Made by a program: the position numbers and the translations under genes
The notes under the pieces: generated by a model
Databases searched by the model: none
What the model was told of the DNA's origin: nothing
What the model saw: only the letters and a program-made list of their open reading frames with translations
Assembly (NCBI GenBank): GCA_016802295.1
Contig: JAESIW010000118.1
Location: 1,267,928 to 1,331,927, forward strand
Source of the DNA: Brachionus rotundiformis
Lineage: Eukaryota; Rotifera; Eurotatoria; Ploima; Brachionidae
Reading direction: 5' to 3'
DNA: 64,000 bases
Part shown: one piece after another, positions 33,701 through 47,280 of the stretch
Position numbering within the stretch: the first letter of the stretch is position 1
Layout: each line of letters opens with the position of its first letter

Positions 33701-36074
33701 AAAAGATGAAAGGAAAATTTTTTTTTACCAGATCAGATACACAATTTGAGGATATTAAAAAAAAATAACTGAAATGTGGTATGCTTTGCTATTTTTTGCC
33801 AAACTAGGCTGCAAGTATTTAAAATAACCAGTTTCAAATAAATTTTTAATGGTACTAAAAACAGTCAAATATAATACCATAGCTTATCTGAGCTTGGTCC
33901 GAAAGGGTCACATTATTTACCATTTCTACTACTTTAATTACTACTATCTTATTTCAATGTTTGCACCTTTGCGTCTAGCTTTGACTGAAAATTTAGTCAA
34001 TTTTCATTTAAATCTAGAATTAACCTAAATTTGGTTTTTATTTTCTTAAAATTGGCCAACATTTAAATAGAATATATATATATATATATATCTTATTTAA
34101 TTTTGGAATAACTATTAGTAATTTAAATTTTTTATAAGATAGACATAAATTTAAAGTCAAGTGATTTTATTGCAGCTTTTGGAATTAGAAAAATAAATTT
34201 TAAGTGATAAAACAATGGGATATTTTCAAGTGTTATGCTTTGCCAGCATATTTAGGCTCGGTTTTATTTGCATAATTTACCTTTAGGCAGGCTAGAATAA
34301 AAAAAAAGTCAATTGTTTTTTTTTAATATTTGGTCTAATTGTAAAACAAATAGAATAAATAATTATTTTTTTCCCAATTTTAAATTCGTCAAAATTCAAC
34401 TCTAGATTACAAATTTTATACGATTTATTTTTAGACAAATTTTTAATTTTTTCTAAGATTGACCGCATTTATAAAGTAATTTTGTTTTTCTATCAAAAAT
34501 TAAAATTCTTATCGCCCTACACTACCAAGTCCATTTTTTATTATTTCAAAGAGTAATTTAATTACAAAATTAGCTGTTTTTTTATTCAAGTTAATATAAA
34601 AAATGTTTTTCACTTGTTGGCCACTTGACCAAATTGCTTGTCCGGTTGAAAAAACAAATCTGAAAAATTTAAATAAATAAAATTCCGTTCACAACTGCCA
34701 AGTTAACTATTCTTATCTTAAATAATACTGACAGGTTCCGTATAAGTTTGCCTGCAATGATTAATAGAGTAGAATAGCCTAGCTGCAAAGCAGATCAGAT
34801 TGCCGAGCAAATAAAATCCTTTTTCCCAATTTTAAAATCGATTATTCTCCGAGAAGAATTATAATTTCCTGATTTTAAAATAAAGGTTTTGTAATTAAAC
34901 ACAATTAATAATTTTGATGGTTTAAAAAATATATATTTTTTTATTTCCGACAAAAAATAAATTATAATTTATAATTCAAAAAAAAGAGAAATGGTTTCAT
35001 TTTAGGGAATTTTGATTCCAAATAATTGGTTGTGGTCTAAACTGGGCTTCCTTTTTTGTTATTGTTAAATTGAAGCTAAATTTAAATCTAATTTATTCAA
35101 ATGCCTTGATAGTATCAAATGGCTCGGTCTTTTAGGTAAAAAAAAAACTATAAATTACTTTAAACTAGTAATTATAAGAGACTTTTTGGTTAAAAGTTAT
35201 TTAATTAATTTCTATTTGCCTATTTGGCTAAGAAAAAATATTATTTGGCAAAAAACATCTATTTTCGTTTGAACAACTTAGATGCTTGGCAATTAAAAAA
35301 TTTCGCCGAGTTGTTTTTGGGCTTTTTATTTTTGGTATTAAAAAATCCGATTTTGCATCATTTTAAGCTTTGGTAGAAAATTTTTTCACGAACTCATACT
35401 TTTATGAGTGCAGCATTTTTGACTTAAAATTTTATTATCAATTATAAATTTAGATAAAATAAAAAGGTTAGGCGTGAATTTTACAACAAAAAAGTATCAG
35501 AACCTTATTCAGCTACTCATGAAGTTTTAAATTAATAAAGCTCTTTAATAGCAATAATTAATTGTTGACTTGGGGTTTTTGAGTGACTACTAGTCGACTC
35601 CAAATGATTAATTTTTGTTTTAGCAACTAAATTAATTACTTAAGTTCTTGGCTAAATGATCCATAAGCATAAAAATTCAACTTCAAAAAGTTAATCAAAT
35701 ATTTGCTGTGGATTTACCAAGCGGATGTCCAAAAGACCATAACACAATTTGAAATCGCGCATGCAAGTCTAATATTTGTAATTTTTCTAATTAATGCCTT
35801 GTATCTAAGATATTAAACAAAAAATTTACATTAAAATCACATTAAATAGAAAAATAGAATAAATACGAAAATAAACGATAACCTAAACAAAATATGATAT
35901 TTTTCCAAATATCAATCCGTATTAGAAATAACAAGAATATTACTCAAAATTTTGAAGAGTATATATTCATGATTTGAATGTTAGATTTGTTCTAAATCAA
36001 TCAATACATTTCTTATTCTATTATTTTTTATTAAGAATATCTTTATCTAATTTTAGATAAATGTTTGCTTAGAA
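30776..36074. other. 5.3-kb non-coding region upstream of IQGAP
   Basis: No convincing exon on either strand and no recognised RNA gene or transposon. It contains a (TA)n run at about 34074-34091 and many AT-rich stretches. It lies between the divergent 5' ends of PDE9 and IQGAP, so it may hold enhancers, untranslated first exons or long 5'-UTR introns. AG-terminated pyrimidine tracts precede the IQGAP start at 36075. Confidence 0.5.
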
Positions 36075-39000
36075 ATGGATTCGTCTTTATCAAATAGTTC
36101 GTGTTCGTCGTCCACAAAAGAGTACTCGCTGCCCGACTCGATCAAGATGGAAATGACCCTACAAATCTACAATGGTAATAGTTTTATATTAAAATTAAAT
36201 AAATTAATTAAATAAAAAAAAGAGAGAAAAACCATTTTCAAGAATATTTAATTTATTGAATTTATAATTATTTACTTTTTTTAATCATGTATTCTTTTTT
36301 GCTTTATAAAAAACTATTTCAGCTTAGAGTTAGCTTTTAAAAATAATAATTAAGCTAGTAAACATAAGAGTTTAAATATTAATATCAAAAAATATGTTGT
36401 TGTGGAAGATGATTATTATTTTTATTAAATAAAGTGTTCAAATGACTAGGTTCTCATGATTTTAGCATAATTAAATTTTACCAAGGGTCGAAATTGAGCA
36501 TCTAAAACAGATCTTTTTTACTTTTGCTTTAAATGTTCTCACTTAATTGGCAATCATTCTGGCATTTGGTGCAATTTTTCCTAAATATATTTATTTTTTT
36601 AGAATTTAGAGCTTTCTTTTTTCTTTGCAATGCACCAAGTTATCTGGTTTAGTCAACACATGTCATATTTATTTTTCTAATGATACTTAAGCCATAAAAA
36701 ATAAAAATTTAATTATTTTCAAAGTTTGCTTTGAACAAATATTATACAATAGTTACAACCAAGTGCTAGGATAATTGTAAAAACTAGATTATGATCAAAT
36801 ATTCATGAATAAATAAAGACTCTTGAGCTAGGAGCTCTAATAAATCCGTAAAGTCACGATTAGGATTTATCGAAGCTACAAACACAAAGATCGAAAATGA
36901 AAATGACCAAATTTTTAATGTCAAGATAAGGATTTAATAAAAAAAATATAATTAGCCAGTCTTAGCACAGGGATACAATTTTATTATTCATTCATGAATC
37001 ATTAGGTAATTAAATACAAATATTAGGTAAAATAAATAAAGCTTGTAATTTATGAATTTTGGGATAATTTAAACTTAATCGAGATATAATAAACCCTTGT
37101 GGTTTTCAACACCATTTTCTAGGCATCTGCATCGCTCGCTCTTATCTGTAAAAAAATCTTTTACATTTTTTTGTCTCAATTCTCTTGGATAACTTTGACC
37201 AAATGTTTACGCTTGACATTCATGGTCTTGTGGTGAATTCAAATTTGTTCGAATTGCTTGATTGCATTTTAAAATCAAAGAGCAATTATAAAAGCTTTTC
37301 ATTAGTTAATAAGACTAAAGTGTTTTCTAATTAACTTAAATTTTAATTGACACGCTTTTGGCTCATTCTTCACTTTTCGATATTTATTAAAATTTTCAAT
37401 TTGCAGTCGGTCCTAGAAATCAGTCTAATTAAAAAAACAAATAAAATAAATTAAAAATTAAAACTGTTTTTTAGTTTTTATTTTTTTATTTAAAATTTTT
37501 TTATTTATTTTAAATGTTTTTTGCTTAAGAAGCGCGCATTTCAATGGACATATCACATGTTTAAAAATTTAAATGCACAATTTTAATTTTTATTAAAAAA
37601 AAAAATTTAGAAATGGATATAAGTGTTGCTTTGCGCGACCAAGAGTCGCTAAATGACGACAACTTGTCGGCGAGAGTGTCCGCCGAAGAAATGGACGAGA
37701 AGAGAAACCAGAACATTGCTTATGAGTACTTGTGCCACTTGGAAGAAGCCAAAAAGTCTTTACTTTTATTTATATATTTGGCCATGGTTTGAATAAGTTC
37801 ATTTTCTAGATGGATTGAGTCCTGTATACGGGAAGAACTGCCATCGGCCAGCGAATTTGAGGAGAATCTGAGAAACGGTGTCTATTTGGCCAAGTTGTCC
37901 AATTTTTTTTGTCCAGAAAAAGTGCCATTCAAAAAGATATACGACCGTGATCAGACAAGGTACGGAAGCCATGGTCTTCACTTTCGCCACACAGACAATA
38001 TAAACCATTTTTTCAATGCCATGGAGCACATTGGACTTCCCAAAGTGACTATTTTGATATTAATTGGCTAATTGCATTCCATTCAATTTCTAAACTTAAA
38101 TTAGATATTTTTCCCGGAAACAACAGATGTTTATGACAAAAAGAATATGCCACGTGTGGTGTATTGTCTGCATGCATTGAGTTTGTACCTTTTCAAGCTT
38201 GGCATTGCACCACAAATTCAGGATTTGTACGGAGTAGCCAAGTTTACCGAGGAAGAGATAACAACCATGGCCAAAGAGCTGAAAAAATACGGACTCGAGC
38301 TTCCGGCATTTAGCAAAATAGGCGGAATACTTGCCAACGAAATGCCGGTAGATGAGGCCGCCTTGCATGCTGCCATTTTGGCCATAAATGACTCAATTGA
38401 AAAGAAAAATTTGGACAATTTAATAGTAAATCTAAAACTGCCAGATGCTCACTTGTACAATGTGGTTGATGATTATGTCAAATTTTACCAAGAGTGCATG
38501 TATAAGGCTAAGGAAAATAAAAGTGCCGAAGTGGCTCAGAATAAAGTAGAAAAAAAATATTTTTTTGATTAAATGGCAAAAAATTTTAATTTAAGTCGAT
38601 TGATGCCAATTATGTGAGTGACGTTTATGACGAGTTGTTGACCCAGGCTGAAATTCAGTTCTTTTTGAACAAAGTTAATGGTAAGGGTATTCATTGTCAT
38701 TTATTTTAGTAGTAGAATTTTATTATAAACCTAAATTAAAATCACCCAACACGTAGCCAAAACTAACTAATTTTTTAAACTAATTAGATCATGCTGAACG
38801 AACTATTTCGTTAATAGGTAAAAATAAGAAAGATTTTTATTTGGCTAAAATAATAAATCTTGCATGATTTTGCTTTGCTGCAATAAAATCAATTATCTCT
38901 TAAAATGGCATGATTTGAGACTTTTTTTAAAGAAAATAAAATTATGAAATAATTTTTCTAATTAATTTAGTTGATAAATTGATTGCTGAGATAAACGAGT

Positions 39001-42000
39001 GCATTGACAAACAAAATGGTAATATGCTGCTGCGCCTGTTGAAGTCCAAGGTGTCACCATTTAAGAACATTTTTGACAATTACATCGAATGGTATTTGGC
39101 ACAATTAACACAAGAAAAAGAATATAAATTGGTAAGATTTTGGTCAAATAAGCATTTATTTTAAATTTTTTTCTTATAAAAAAAAAAGAAATTTTACATG
39201 AAGGTATTTAAATTATTAAGTGTTGTTAAAAGTTAGATTAAGCACTAATTTTAGTGTTTTAATGTTTAACATATGGTCCTTTTTAATCAAATTGATTATT
39301 GTGGACATTATTTAGCCACCTTTTTTCCCCATGGTTTTTATTCTATGTTGTGTGCATGTTTGGTTATTCACCTAGAGTTCCACATTTCAATTAAAGTTAG
39401 GTGAACTCAAAGATAGTTTATAATCCAAAATAGAAATGTAATTCAATCTAATATAGATTAATGAGTTCACATAGCTTGATAATTTTAAAGCAAAAATATT
39501 TTTCCATTTTTTAATTTTTTAAACATATCCAGCACCTAAGGCCACATTTGATATGAATTTTGGCAAATTAGAATTAACAAAATATTAAAAATTAATAGTT
39601 TAAATAGTGCTAGTCAAAAGTGAAAAATAAAATTTTATTCAAAGATTATTTTGTAGGAACCTCAGGGAGCTTTGGAATACCAAGCTATTCAAAATGCTAT
39701 TAATGTTGCCAATTTGAACGCAGACAATCAACTCAAGTGTGTCAAAGTTTTGGAAATGTTGAATAATAATTTAATAGCTAATCAAAAAGATGAGTTTATT
39801 GGAATTTTACAAAAAAATTACAAATTTTTCCAAATTGACCAACAACCAGATGAAAAAAGTCTAGATTTTGCCTATGCAGGCACGCTTTATTTTGTTGAAT
39901 TTAAATTAATCATGGAAGAAAAGCAGTCTCATTTGGATTTAGAAGATTTTGTCCATGGTCTTAAAGTTTTGTGTCCAATTGTCCAAATAAATAAATTCTT
40001 AGACAACGCAATGCAACTTCAACCATCTGACTCGTTGGTCAACGATCTATTCAGCAAATTATCTGATACAAATGCCCATTTACAAAATGTGAAAAATAAC
40101 CCATTGATTAAAAGAAAATACTACGAATGTTTTGTATTTCTCAAACAATATAAAACTAATAATAACACAATGGGAACGAGCGAGAGTTTAATTGATAAAG
40201 ATAAATACACTTCATTAAGTGATAGTGGTCATTCAGAGATAAGTGATTCGACCGAAAACTCAGCCAATTCGGATCTATCTAGCTGCAGTTTATTGACCCA
40301 TGGTGAAATACTGGACATGATTTTGCAAACAAATGCCGATTTTGAGCAAGAGTGTTTGGCTGTTGTTTTAATAAATGAGTCATTGGAAAAAGATAATTAT
40401 TCCCATACACTCTACTTATTAAAAAATTCATTTCCTCATCGGGATGATAAGACCATCATCATTGACCAAAATGCTTATTTGTACCACTTTCAGATGAAAA
40501 ATTTAAAAAATGTAATCCAAAATTGGAATTGGCATTGGATTTTGTTTAATTTATTATTTTTTTAATTTAGGTAAAAAATAACTTGGATATGAATGACATA
40601 AAAGATGAGATAAAAAATTGTAACATTAAATTAGATAATGCGCTTAATATGACAAAAACAATGATTCTATTGAATCAAATTGAAGATAATGATTGCAATA
40701 AAGAACAAATAATTAGCTTAATAAATGACAAAATACTCGGCATACAGTTAAAAAGTGACCCCGAATGTAAAGATCTATATTTTCAAACTTATAAAGATTT
40801 AAAAAGAATCTGTAAATGTAAGTTGGAGCAATTTTTTTAATTATATTTTAAAAATAATATATAATTAGAAGGCATAATCAACTTGGTCATTTTAGGTCCA
40901 GTTCTTGATCAAACTTTAGCTGACTAAAACCTTTAATTTGATCTTTTTTTAATCAATGCATGTAAAAAATATTAAAAAAATGATTAAAATTGAATTAATT
41001 GAATGTAAATTTCTAAATAAATTAAAATCTTGCCAATCATATTCATAAAATTGTCCTGGACATTTTTGGATATTATTCGCTTGGGCTATGTGAAGCTAAG
41101 GAGATCTAAGGAGCTTCTTACTTATTCTTAAAATCTTAGATAATGTTTTTGATCTAGTTTCCACTTAATTTAAATTTTATTGCTTTGTTTTTAAATATAT
41201 AAACAAAATGTAATCCTTTATAAAGAATTTTTGTTGTCAATAAATATTTATTTGAGATAAAAATCAGCCCTCTCGAAAGACAAATATTTAATTTTTTTGA
41301 ATTAGATAAAATTTAAACAAAGAAAAGACTACACGTCTATTTTTACCAAAAACTGATTCATTTTTATCTATTTTCAGCTCAACCATATGTGAACAATGAA
41401 TATTTTTGGAACAAAACAGTCGATGATCTGGACTTTTATTTAAACCTATCAAATGGTACTATATTCAGCTGGACTATGCCTATTTCCTTCGGACCAACAG
41501 CGAATCTCATCACACGAACCATGCTTAAAAAAGCTATAGATAATACTACCGAAAAATATGAACAAAATTTACTTTATAAATCAAAAGAGGCTTTAATTAT
41601 TAAAATTCAAGCTCTAATTAGAGGTTATTTGGTTAGAGAATCACTTAACCAAAGGTATCAACATTTTCTTAGAAACGAAAATAAGATAATTAAAATCCAG
41701 GTATTTATCATTATTTGAAATTAAATTTTTATGATTAATTAATTAAATAGGCTTGGTGGAGAGGCGTGCTTGGTCGTAGATTTTTTTTGAATAAAATTGA
41801 ACACTTCAATAAAAATTTATCTAAAATTATTTTAATTCAATCTTATGTCAAAATGTGGCTAAATCGAAGAAGATATTTGAATAAAATTCAACATTTTAGA
41901 CTAAATGTAATTTAAACAGTTTATACTTAATTAAATCTAAAGTTATTTTTTTAATAGGAAAATGCCATTATTAAAATTCAGTCCCATGTGCGTTCGAAAC

Positions 42001-45000
42001 AGGCCAAAGAAGATTATCTTAGCTTAAGTAGAATAAATTTAAAATTTTAATTATAAAAATAAAAATTAATTTTTTGTTAGTTAATAATCCTAGTCCATCT
42101 TTGAGAGTCATTCGAAAATTTGTGTACCTACTCGAAGAGAGCAATTGTGATTTTACCGAAGAAATTGGTACTATTTATTTTTGATTAGAAAAAAAAATAT
42201 CAAAAACTAAAAAAATATATTTATCTAATTTTCAGAATTACAAGAGCTTAAACGCCAAATAATAACAGCAATTAAAATGAACAAAAATTTGGAACAAGAA
42301 CTGGACATGATGGATGTAAAGATAGGACTTTTGGTAAAAAATCGCATCACCTTGCAGGACGTTTTGATGCAGCATAAAAAGTTAAAAAAATATAAAGAAG
42401 ACATTGAACAAAATCAAACAAATCAAATAAAACAATTGAGCAAAGAGAACCATCTTAAAATGGAGCTTTACCAAAATTTATTTTATCTTTTACAAACAAA
42501 TCCGGTCTATTTGGCAAAATTGCTATTCGTTTTGCCAACAACCAATACATCTAAATTCATCGAGACTGTGGTGTTACAGTTGTTTAATTATGCAGCCAAT
42601 TCCAGAGAAGAATATTTACTACTCAAGCTTTTTAATGCTTCACTGCAGCTAGAAATCGAGTAATTTTTAACATTTTATCTTAATTCTCTATCACTTTAAG
42701 AGTTCTTAAAAACTATCTAATTATCTTAAAAATGATCTTTAAAGAAATGAAAATGTGTAAGTTTCTTTTATATGCTGAATGCTTGAAAAATTTCTCAAAT
42801 TTTTAATTTTAGATTAAATTAATTCCTTTCCATAATGCTCTACCAATTTGAGTGCACTATTTGAATTAATGAAAATTAATAATTATTCTTAATTAAGGTC
42901 TAAAGTGGACAAGATGTCGGATATAATAACAGGCACACCGTTGGTTATTAAAGTAATTGTTTCGTTGTACCGCAAGCATCGTGGTGAAAATATCCTCAGA
43001 AGCCTTCTGAATCAAACTGTGGAGGACTTTTTGAAGCTTAAAAATTTGCAATTGTGTCTTAATCCATCGGAGTTGTACAAAATTTGGATAAATAAAATCG
43101 AATCAGACACAGGAAAACCAACCGGTCTTCCATATGACATCACCAATCAAAAAGCTCTGGAACATGAAGAAATACGCAAACAATTTGAAGAAAATATCCG
43201 ACTAGTCAAACATTATACAAAAAAATTCTTGAATATGATAATTAAATCGCTGGATAAATTACCATACGGTCTTAGATACATTGCAAAAATACTTAGAATT
43301 GGTTTGAGGCGAAAGTTTCCAAATGCTTCTGAGAGGGAAATTTTGAAAATAATTGGTAATTTGGTCTATTATCGATTTATAAACTCAGCTATTTGCTCGC
43401 CTGATGCTTATGACATTATTGATGTAAAAGCCGGCTTGGCACTTGATACAGAGCAGAGAAAAAATTTGGCATGCATTGCCAAACATTTACAATTAATATC
43501 TATGAGCAAAGGGGTAATTAAAATTTAGCTTAGTATTAATTTAGTTAGACTTGAACCAAATTGGAAATAATCCTAAATTATAAAATTATCTTTTTATATC
43601 AAATAATTTATTAAACAAACTTTTCTAATTAGAATTTTTTAATTGAAAAAAAATTAATTTAAGTATGGTGATACTGAGAACGCCCACTTGGCATGCCTAA
43701 ATCCATTTATCAAAGAATCTCATGAGCAAATTAGAAATTATTTTAATGAAGTATGTAATGTGTGTGATGCTGATGAGTACTTTGGAATTGATGAATACAG
43801 TGATTTGATTGTTTTGACCAAACCAATTGTGTACATGACAGTGCAGGAAATTTCGGACACACACAAAGTTTTGATCCAACATTTGGACAAAATAGCTCCG
43901 GAAAACAATGATCCACTGAGGGAAATATTCAATCTCTTACAGTTTGATCCCAATTTGGATACATTGAGTGAGAATTTGTGCTCTAGAGCAAGCCTTGGAA
44001 GTAATGGGACAACAGACTCACCCAAACAAGAAACAATGTCACGGAACAACTCAAATTTGAGCAGAAACACACAACTATGTTTGACTTTGACCAACAGATT
44101 TACTCCAAATGGCGAAGAAAAAGCCGATTTGATCAACTTGTTCATTAGGACCAAGCGCTTGATAATTGAACTCATTCATTGCCAGAATGGAGATAACTTG
44201 AAAATGATTTTGAATACACCATGTACATTTGAACAGGAAATTTTGCACCAAAAATTGGTCAAAAAACGGGAAAAAAACACCAAGATTATGTCTGGTATAG
44301 ACCAATTTGACATGATCAGAAAATCGCTTAGCATGCCATTGGAAAACATAAAACGCGAGGTGAGACAAAATTTGCTCGATTTGGAAGAAGCTGGAATTGT
44401 GTCAAGTGCCAACAACTTTCAATCAGTAATTAGTCGAATTGGACAAGACATCCGCAACCAACGAAAGCACAGACAAAGACGTCAAAAGGAAATGAGCCAT
44501 CTAAAACAAGTTTATGATGTTCTACAAAAAAAGCAAAATTTACTAAAAGAACAAGTATCTTACTACAATGAATATGTCAAAGCATGTCTCGATGGTTTCA
44601 ACAACAAAAAAGGGTATATGTTTGGAAAAAATAGATAAACACGTTCTAGAATTTTGATTTTAGAACCAGAAGTAAGAATCCTTTCAAAAGAAAAGAAGAA
44701 AAAATCATCGGAACTATAAAGTATTCAGCAGCCAAGCTTTATGACAAAGGTGTCATTCTGGAAATAGAAGGTCTAAGTCCAAATCAGTAATTTTTATTTG
44801 TAGATAAAATTTTATATTTTAAATAAATTTTTGTCAAGATTTAAAAATGTCCTATTTGAGATAAGCACAACAGATGAGCCAGGCATATTTGATGTTTCTG
44901 CGAAGTTTATGGGTGTCACCATGGAAAAAGTCGAGTTGGTATTCCAAGATTTGCTCCAAATGCAGTACGAAGGAGCTTCAATTATGAAAATGTTTGACAA

Positions 45001-45061
45001 GGCCAAGATCAATGTCAATTTGCTGATATTTTTATTGAATAAAAAGTTCTATGGAAAATGA
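36075..45061 (+). CDS. IQGAP1: IQ motif-containing GTPase-activating-like protein (IQGAP)
   Basis: Eighteen exons join in frame to 1756 residues: 36075-36174, 37611-37755, 37810-38044, 38105-38545, 38596-38680, 38788-38817, 38971-39131, 39657-40511, 40571-40817, 41378-41700, 41751-41906, 41958-42027, 42081-42167, 42236-42659, 42898-43513, 43664-44613, 44664-44786, 44839-45061. The order is a calponin-homology domain (NGVYLAKLSNFF, YDRDQTRYGSHGLHFRHTDN, FSKIGGILANEMPVDEAALHA), IQGAP-specific helical repeats, a degenerate WW (DFYLNLSNGTIFSW), three or four IQ motifs (IIKIQALIRGYLVR and following), a Ras-GAP-related domain (ILKIIGNLVYYRFINSAI) and the RasGAP C-terminal domain ending NLLIFLLNKKFYGK. 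IQGAPs bind Cdc42/Rac, actin and calmodulin and scaffold cortical cytoskeleton and MAPK signalling without stimulating GTP hydrolysis. The short first exon could be optional: exon 2 has its own ATG at 37613. Confidence 0.95.
36175..37610 (+). other. IQGAP intron 1 (1.4 kb)
   Basis: Far longer than the ~50-nt introns elsewhere in this gene. Begins GTAATA after the exon ending at 36174 and ends TTTAG at 37610. No exon or RNA recognised; it may hold a second promoter for a transcript starting at the ATG at 37613. Confidence 0.6.
39132..39656 (+). other. IQGAP intron 7
   Basis: A 525-nt intron between exons 38971-39131 and 39657-40511. AT-rich, nothing recognised inside. Confidence 0.7.
40818..41377 (+). 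other. IQGAP intron 9
   Basis: A 560-nt intron just before the WW-like/IQ exon; no internal feature recognised. Confidence 0.7.
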
Positions 45062-45691
45062 AAACGATCGAAAAATTTATCATTAATCTAAGTCGAATGA
45101 GTTTTTTTTTATTTTTCAATTTTAATTTTACCTTTATTGCGTTATTTTTTTTGTATATATTGAGAAGATAGTGTTTAAAGGATTGTTAAAGTTATGCTTA
45201 GCTATTAGAACAATCCATTCCATTTTGATATATATATATATATAGATAAATATTGAAAGAAATTCTGAAATTTTTGTTAAACTTAATTTAAATGAAGAAA
45301 ATTATGTGAGAATTTAAATTTAAAAAATTTAAACAGCAATAAATTCATATCATTATATTTATGGAGAGTTTGTTAAATGAATGGCATTGTGATTTAATAT
45401 TTAAAGTTTATTTCTAAAATATAAATAATTATCAGCTAAATAGAAAATTTAAAAATTAATTAATTTTTTGTTCAATATAAATTGCATAACAGTTTATAAG
45501 ATTTATTTTAAATAAATATTTTAAATAATTTAATAAATATAATTTTTTTTCAACAGTAAATAATTTTAAAACTTTAATTAGAAAAATGCCCAAAATTTGT
45601 ACCACTGTTACTGAAAATTATTCATTTTACATCACAAAATAAAATCGAAATTAAAATTCTTTATTCAAATTACCAAGAATATAATCACGTT
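45062..45691. other. IQGAP 3' UTR and flank
   Basis: AT-rich sequence with a (TA)n run at about 45229-45242 and an AATAAA at 45338-45343 that could end the IQGAP transcript. No gene. Confidence 0.5.
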
Positions 45692-46392
45692 TTTATAAAA
45701 TTTTTTTTTTCCTTATTCACTCCTTGTGGAGCATAGGGTCATTACTTTTGATTTCCACTCAAGTCGATCTTTTGCCTTCACCCTTGCTTCTCCCCATGTC
45801 ATTCCCATTTCGGTGAGCTCTTTCGTGATTGTTGACCTCCATGTTACTGCTGGTCGTCCTACCTTACGTCGCCCTTGCGGTGTCCATTGAAGACCCCTTT
45901 TTGGTATCCGTTTATCTTTCATTCTAAGAACATGTCCGAGCCATCGAAGCCTTTTGTTCTTGATGCATTGACTTAATGCCTCTGATTTTGTCCTTCTGTA
46001 CAGGTCAGCATTCGATAGTGTCTCAGGCCAGTGTATTCCGAGAATCCTCCGCAGGCTTCCAGTATGGAAGGTGTTAAGGCTTTTTCTGTCAGATTCACTC
46101 ATCCCCCAACATTCACTTCCGTACATCAATGTTGCTTTTACTACACTGTTGTATAGTTTAAGTTTTGTTTCCTTGCTGGAGCTTTTTGATTTGGTCCATG
46201 CTGGTCGGAATCTAGCAAAGACACTCTTTGCTTTAGCAAGTCTATTCTTAATGTCTCTGTGGGTTCCCAAAGTTGTACTGATAGTGCTACCTAGGTATGT
46301 GAATTCATTTACACACTCGATTTGTGTACCATCGATGGTGATCGGGGTATTTAATTTGGTGTTTATGCACATGACTATATATTTATAAAATT
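45692..46392 (-). mobile_element. 5'-truncated non-LTR retrotransposon with target-site duplication
   Basis: The minus strand carries about 230 residues of the C-terminal region of an endonuclease/reverse transcriptase polyprotein (FTYLGSTISTTLGTHRDIK, YNSVVKATLMYGSECW, KNKRLRWLGHVLRMKDKR, RKVGRPAVTW). This is the conserved tail of LINE-type elements, often labelled craniofacial development protein 2-like. The frame ends in TAA at 45713, and a short A-run on the minus strand follows (45703-45710). The same 11 bases (tttataaaatt) flank both ends, at 45692-45702 and 46382-46392, consistent with a target-site duplication. The reverse transcriptase core is missing, so it is a dead 5'-truncated copy. 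Confidence 0.85.
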
Positions 46393-46577
46393 GCTTACAG
46401 CATATTCGTTTATTCATTCAAAGATCATTCAATATTTATTTATTTATTTCTAAATAACTTTGAGGATAACCTTAAGCTACTCAGAATGAAATTAAGTTCT
46501 TTTTCTTAGCCAAAGTAAAATGAGTTTTATGAAAGTTTATAATACAAATAAGTTAATAGTTTTTAGTTAATAAGTTT

Positions 46578-47280
46578 TTATGTACAAACTATTGTTTTGA
46601 AATCTAAGTTGAGCGAAGTGAACTTATCGTTCAAAGTATCATTTATTGAGTTAAATTCATACAGGTCTGATCTTAATTGTTGGTAGTCTGTTTTTTTGAT
46701 GAAAAATTTATTGATCCGAACTTTAGAACATGTTTCTATTAAGTCCAATTTGAGCTGGTTATGCATGTCAGTGATTTTTGTTTTGATTCGAAAGAATTTG
46801 GTATGTCTTTAAGTTTTAGTTTGGAGTTTTTGCAGATCTGATGATATTTTTGCGTCGGGCAGCAAAGTGGAATGAAAGAATAATCAGAGATTGAACGGAT
46901 AAAGTTTTTGAAAATAATTTTGCAGAGCTAAGGTCTTTTATTCTCCGAATGAGATTGATTTTAGATGTGGTTCTTGAGCTAATATTTTCAAAAAGGTTTT
47001 TGATGCTGGTCGAAGAAAAGCTTGAGGTTGTATTTGAACTGATAGTTTGTACGATAGCTTGCTTTTGTGAAAACGGTATGAAATGTCTTGTTAATGTTTA
47101 TTCGTAGGCCCCATACATTGCAATACTTTTCAATGTATTTGGTTGCATGGTTTAGTGTAACTTGAATCAATTTAAGTGATTTGTTTATTAACCAGATACA
47201 CAAATCGTCTGCAAAAAGCGCAACTTTAAAATTCTTAGGATCATTTCAGATATGTCACTAAAAAAGAGAGAAAAAAGAGT
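46578..47280 (-). mobile_element. Degenerate non-LTR retrotransposon reverse transcriptase fragment
   Basis: On the minus strand the sequence KVALFADDLCIWLINKSL contains the reverse-transcriptase F-A-D-D active-site box (around 47190-47230). It is followed by a thumb-like stretch (YIEKYCNVWGLRININKT). Upstream, FSLFFSDI in another frame matches the block normally just before the active site, and downstream pieces (INLIRRIKDL) are in further frames. At least two frameshifts and several stops separate them, so the element is inactive. It is a different, more decayed family than the neighbour at 45692-46392. Confidence 0.7.

Noticed and set aside
43697..44415. Several long minus-strand frames within IQGAP
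   Set aside because: Antisense shadows of the 43664-44613 exon.
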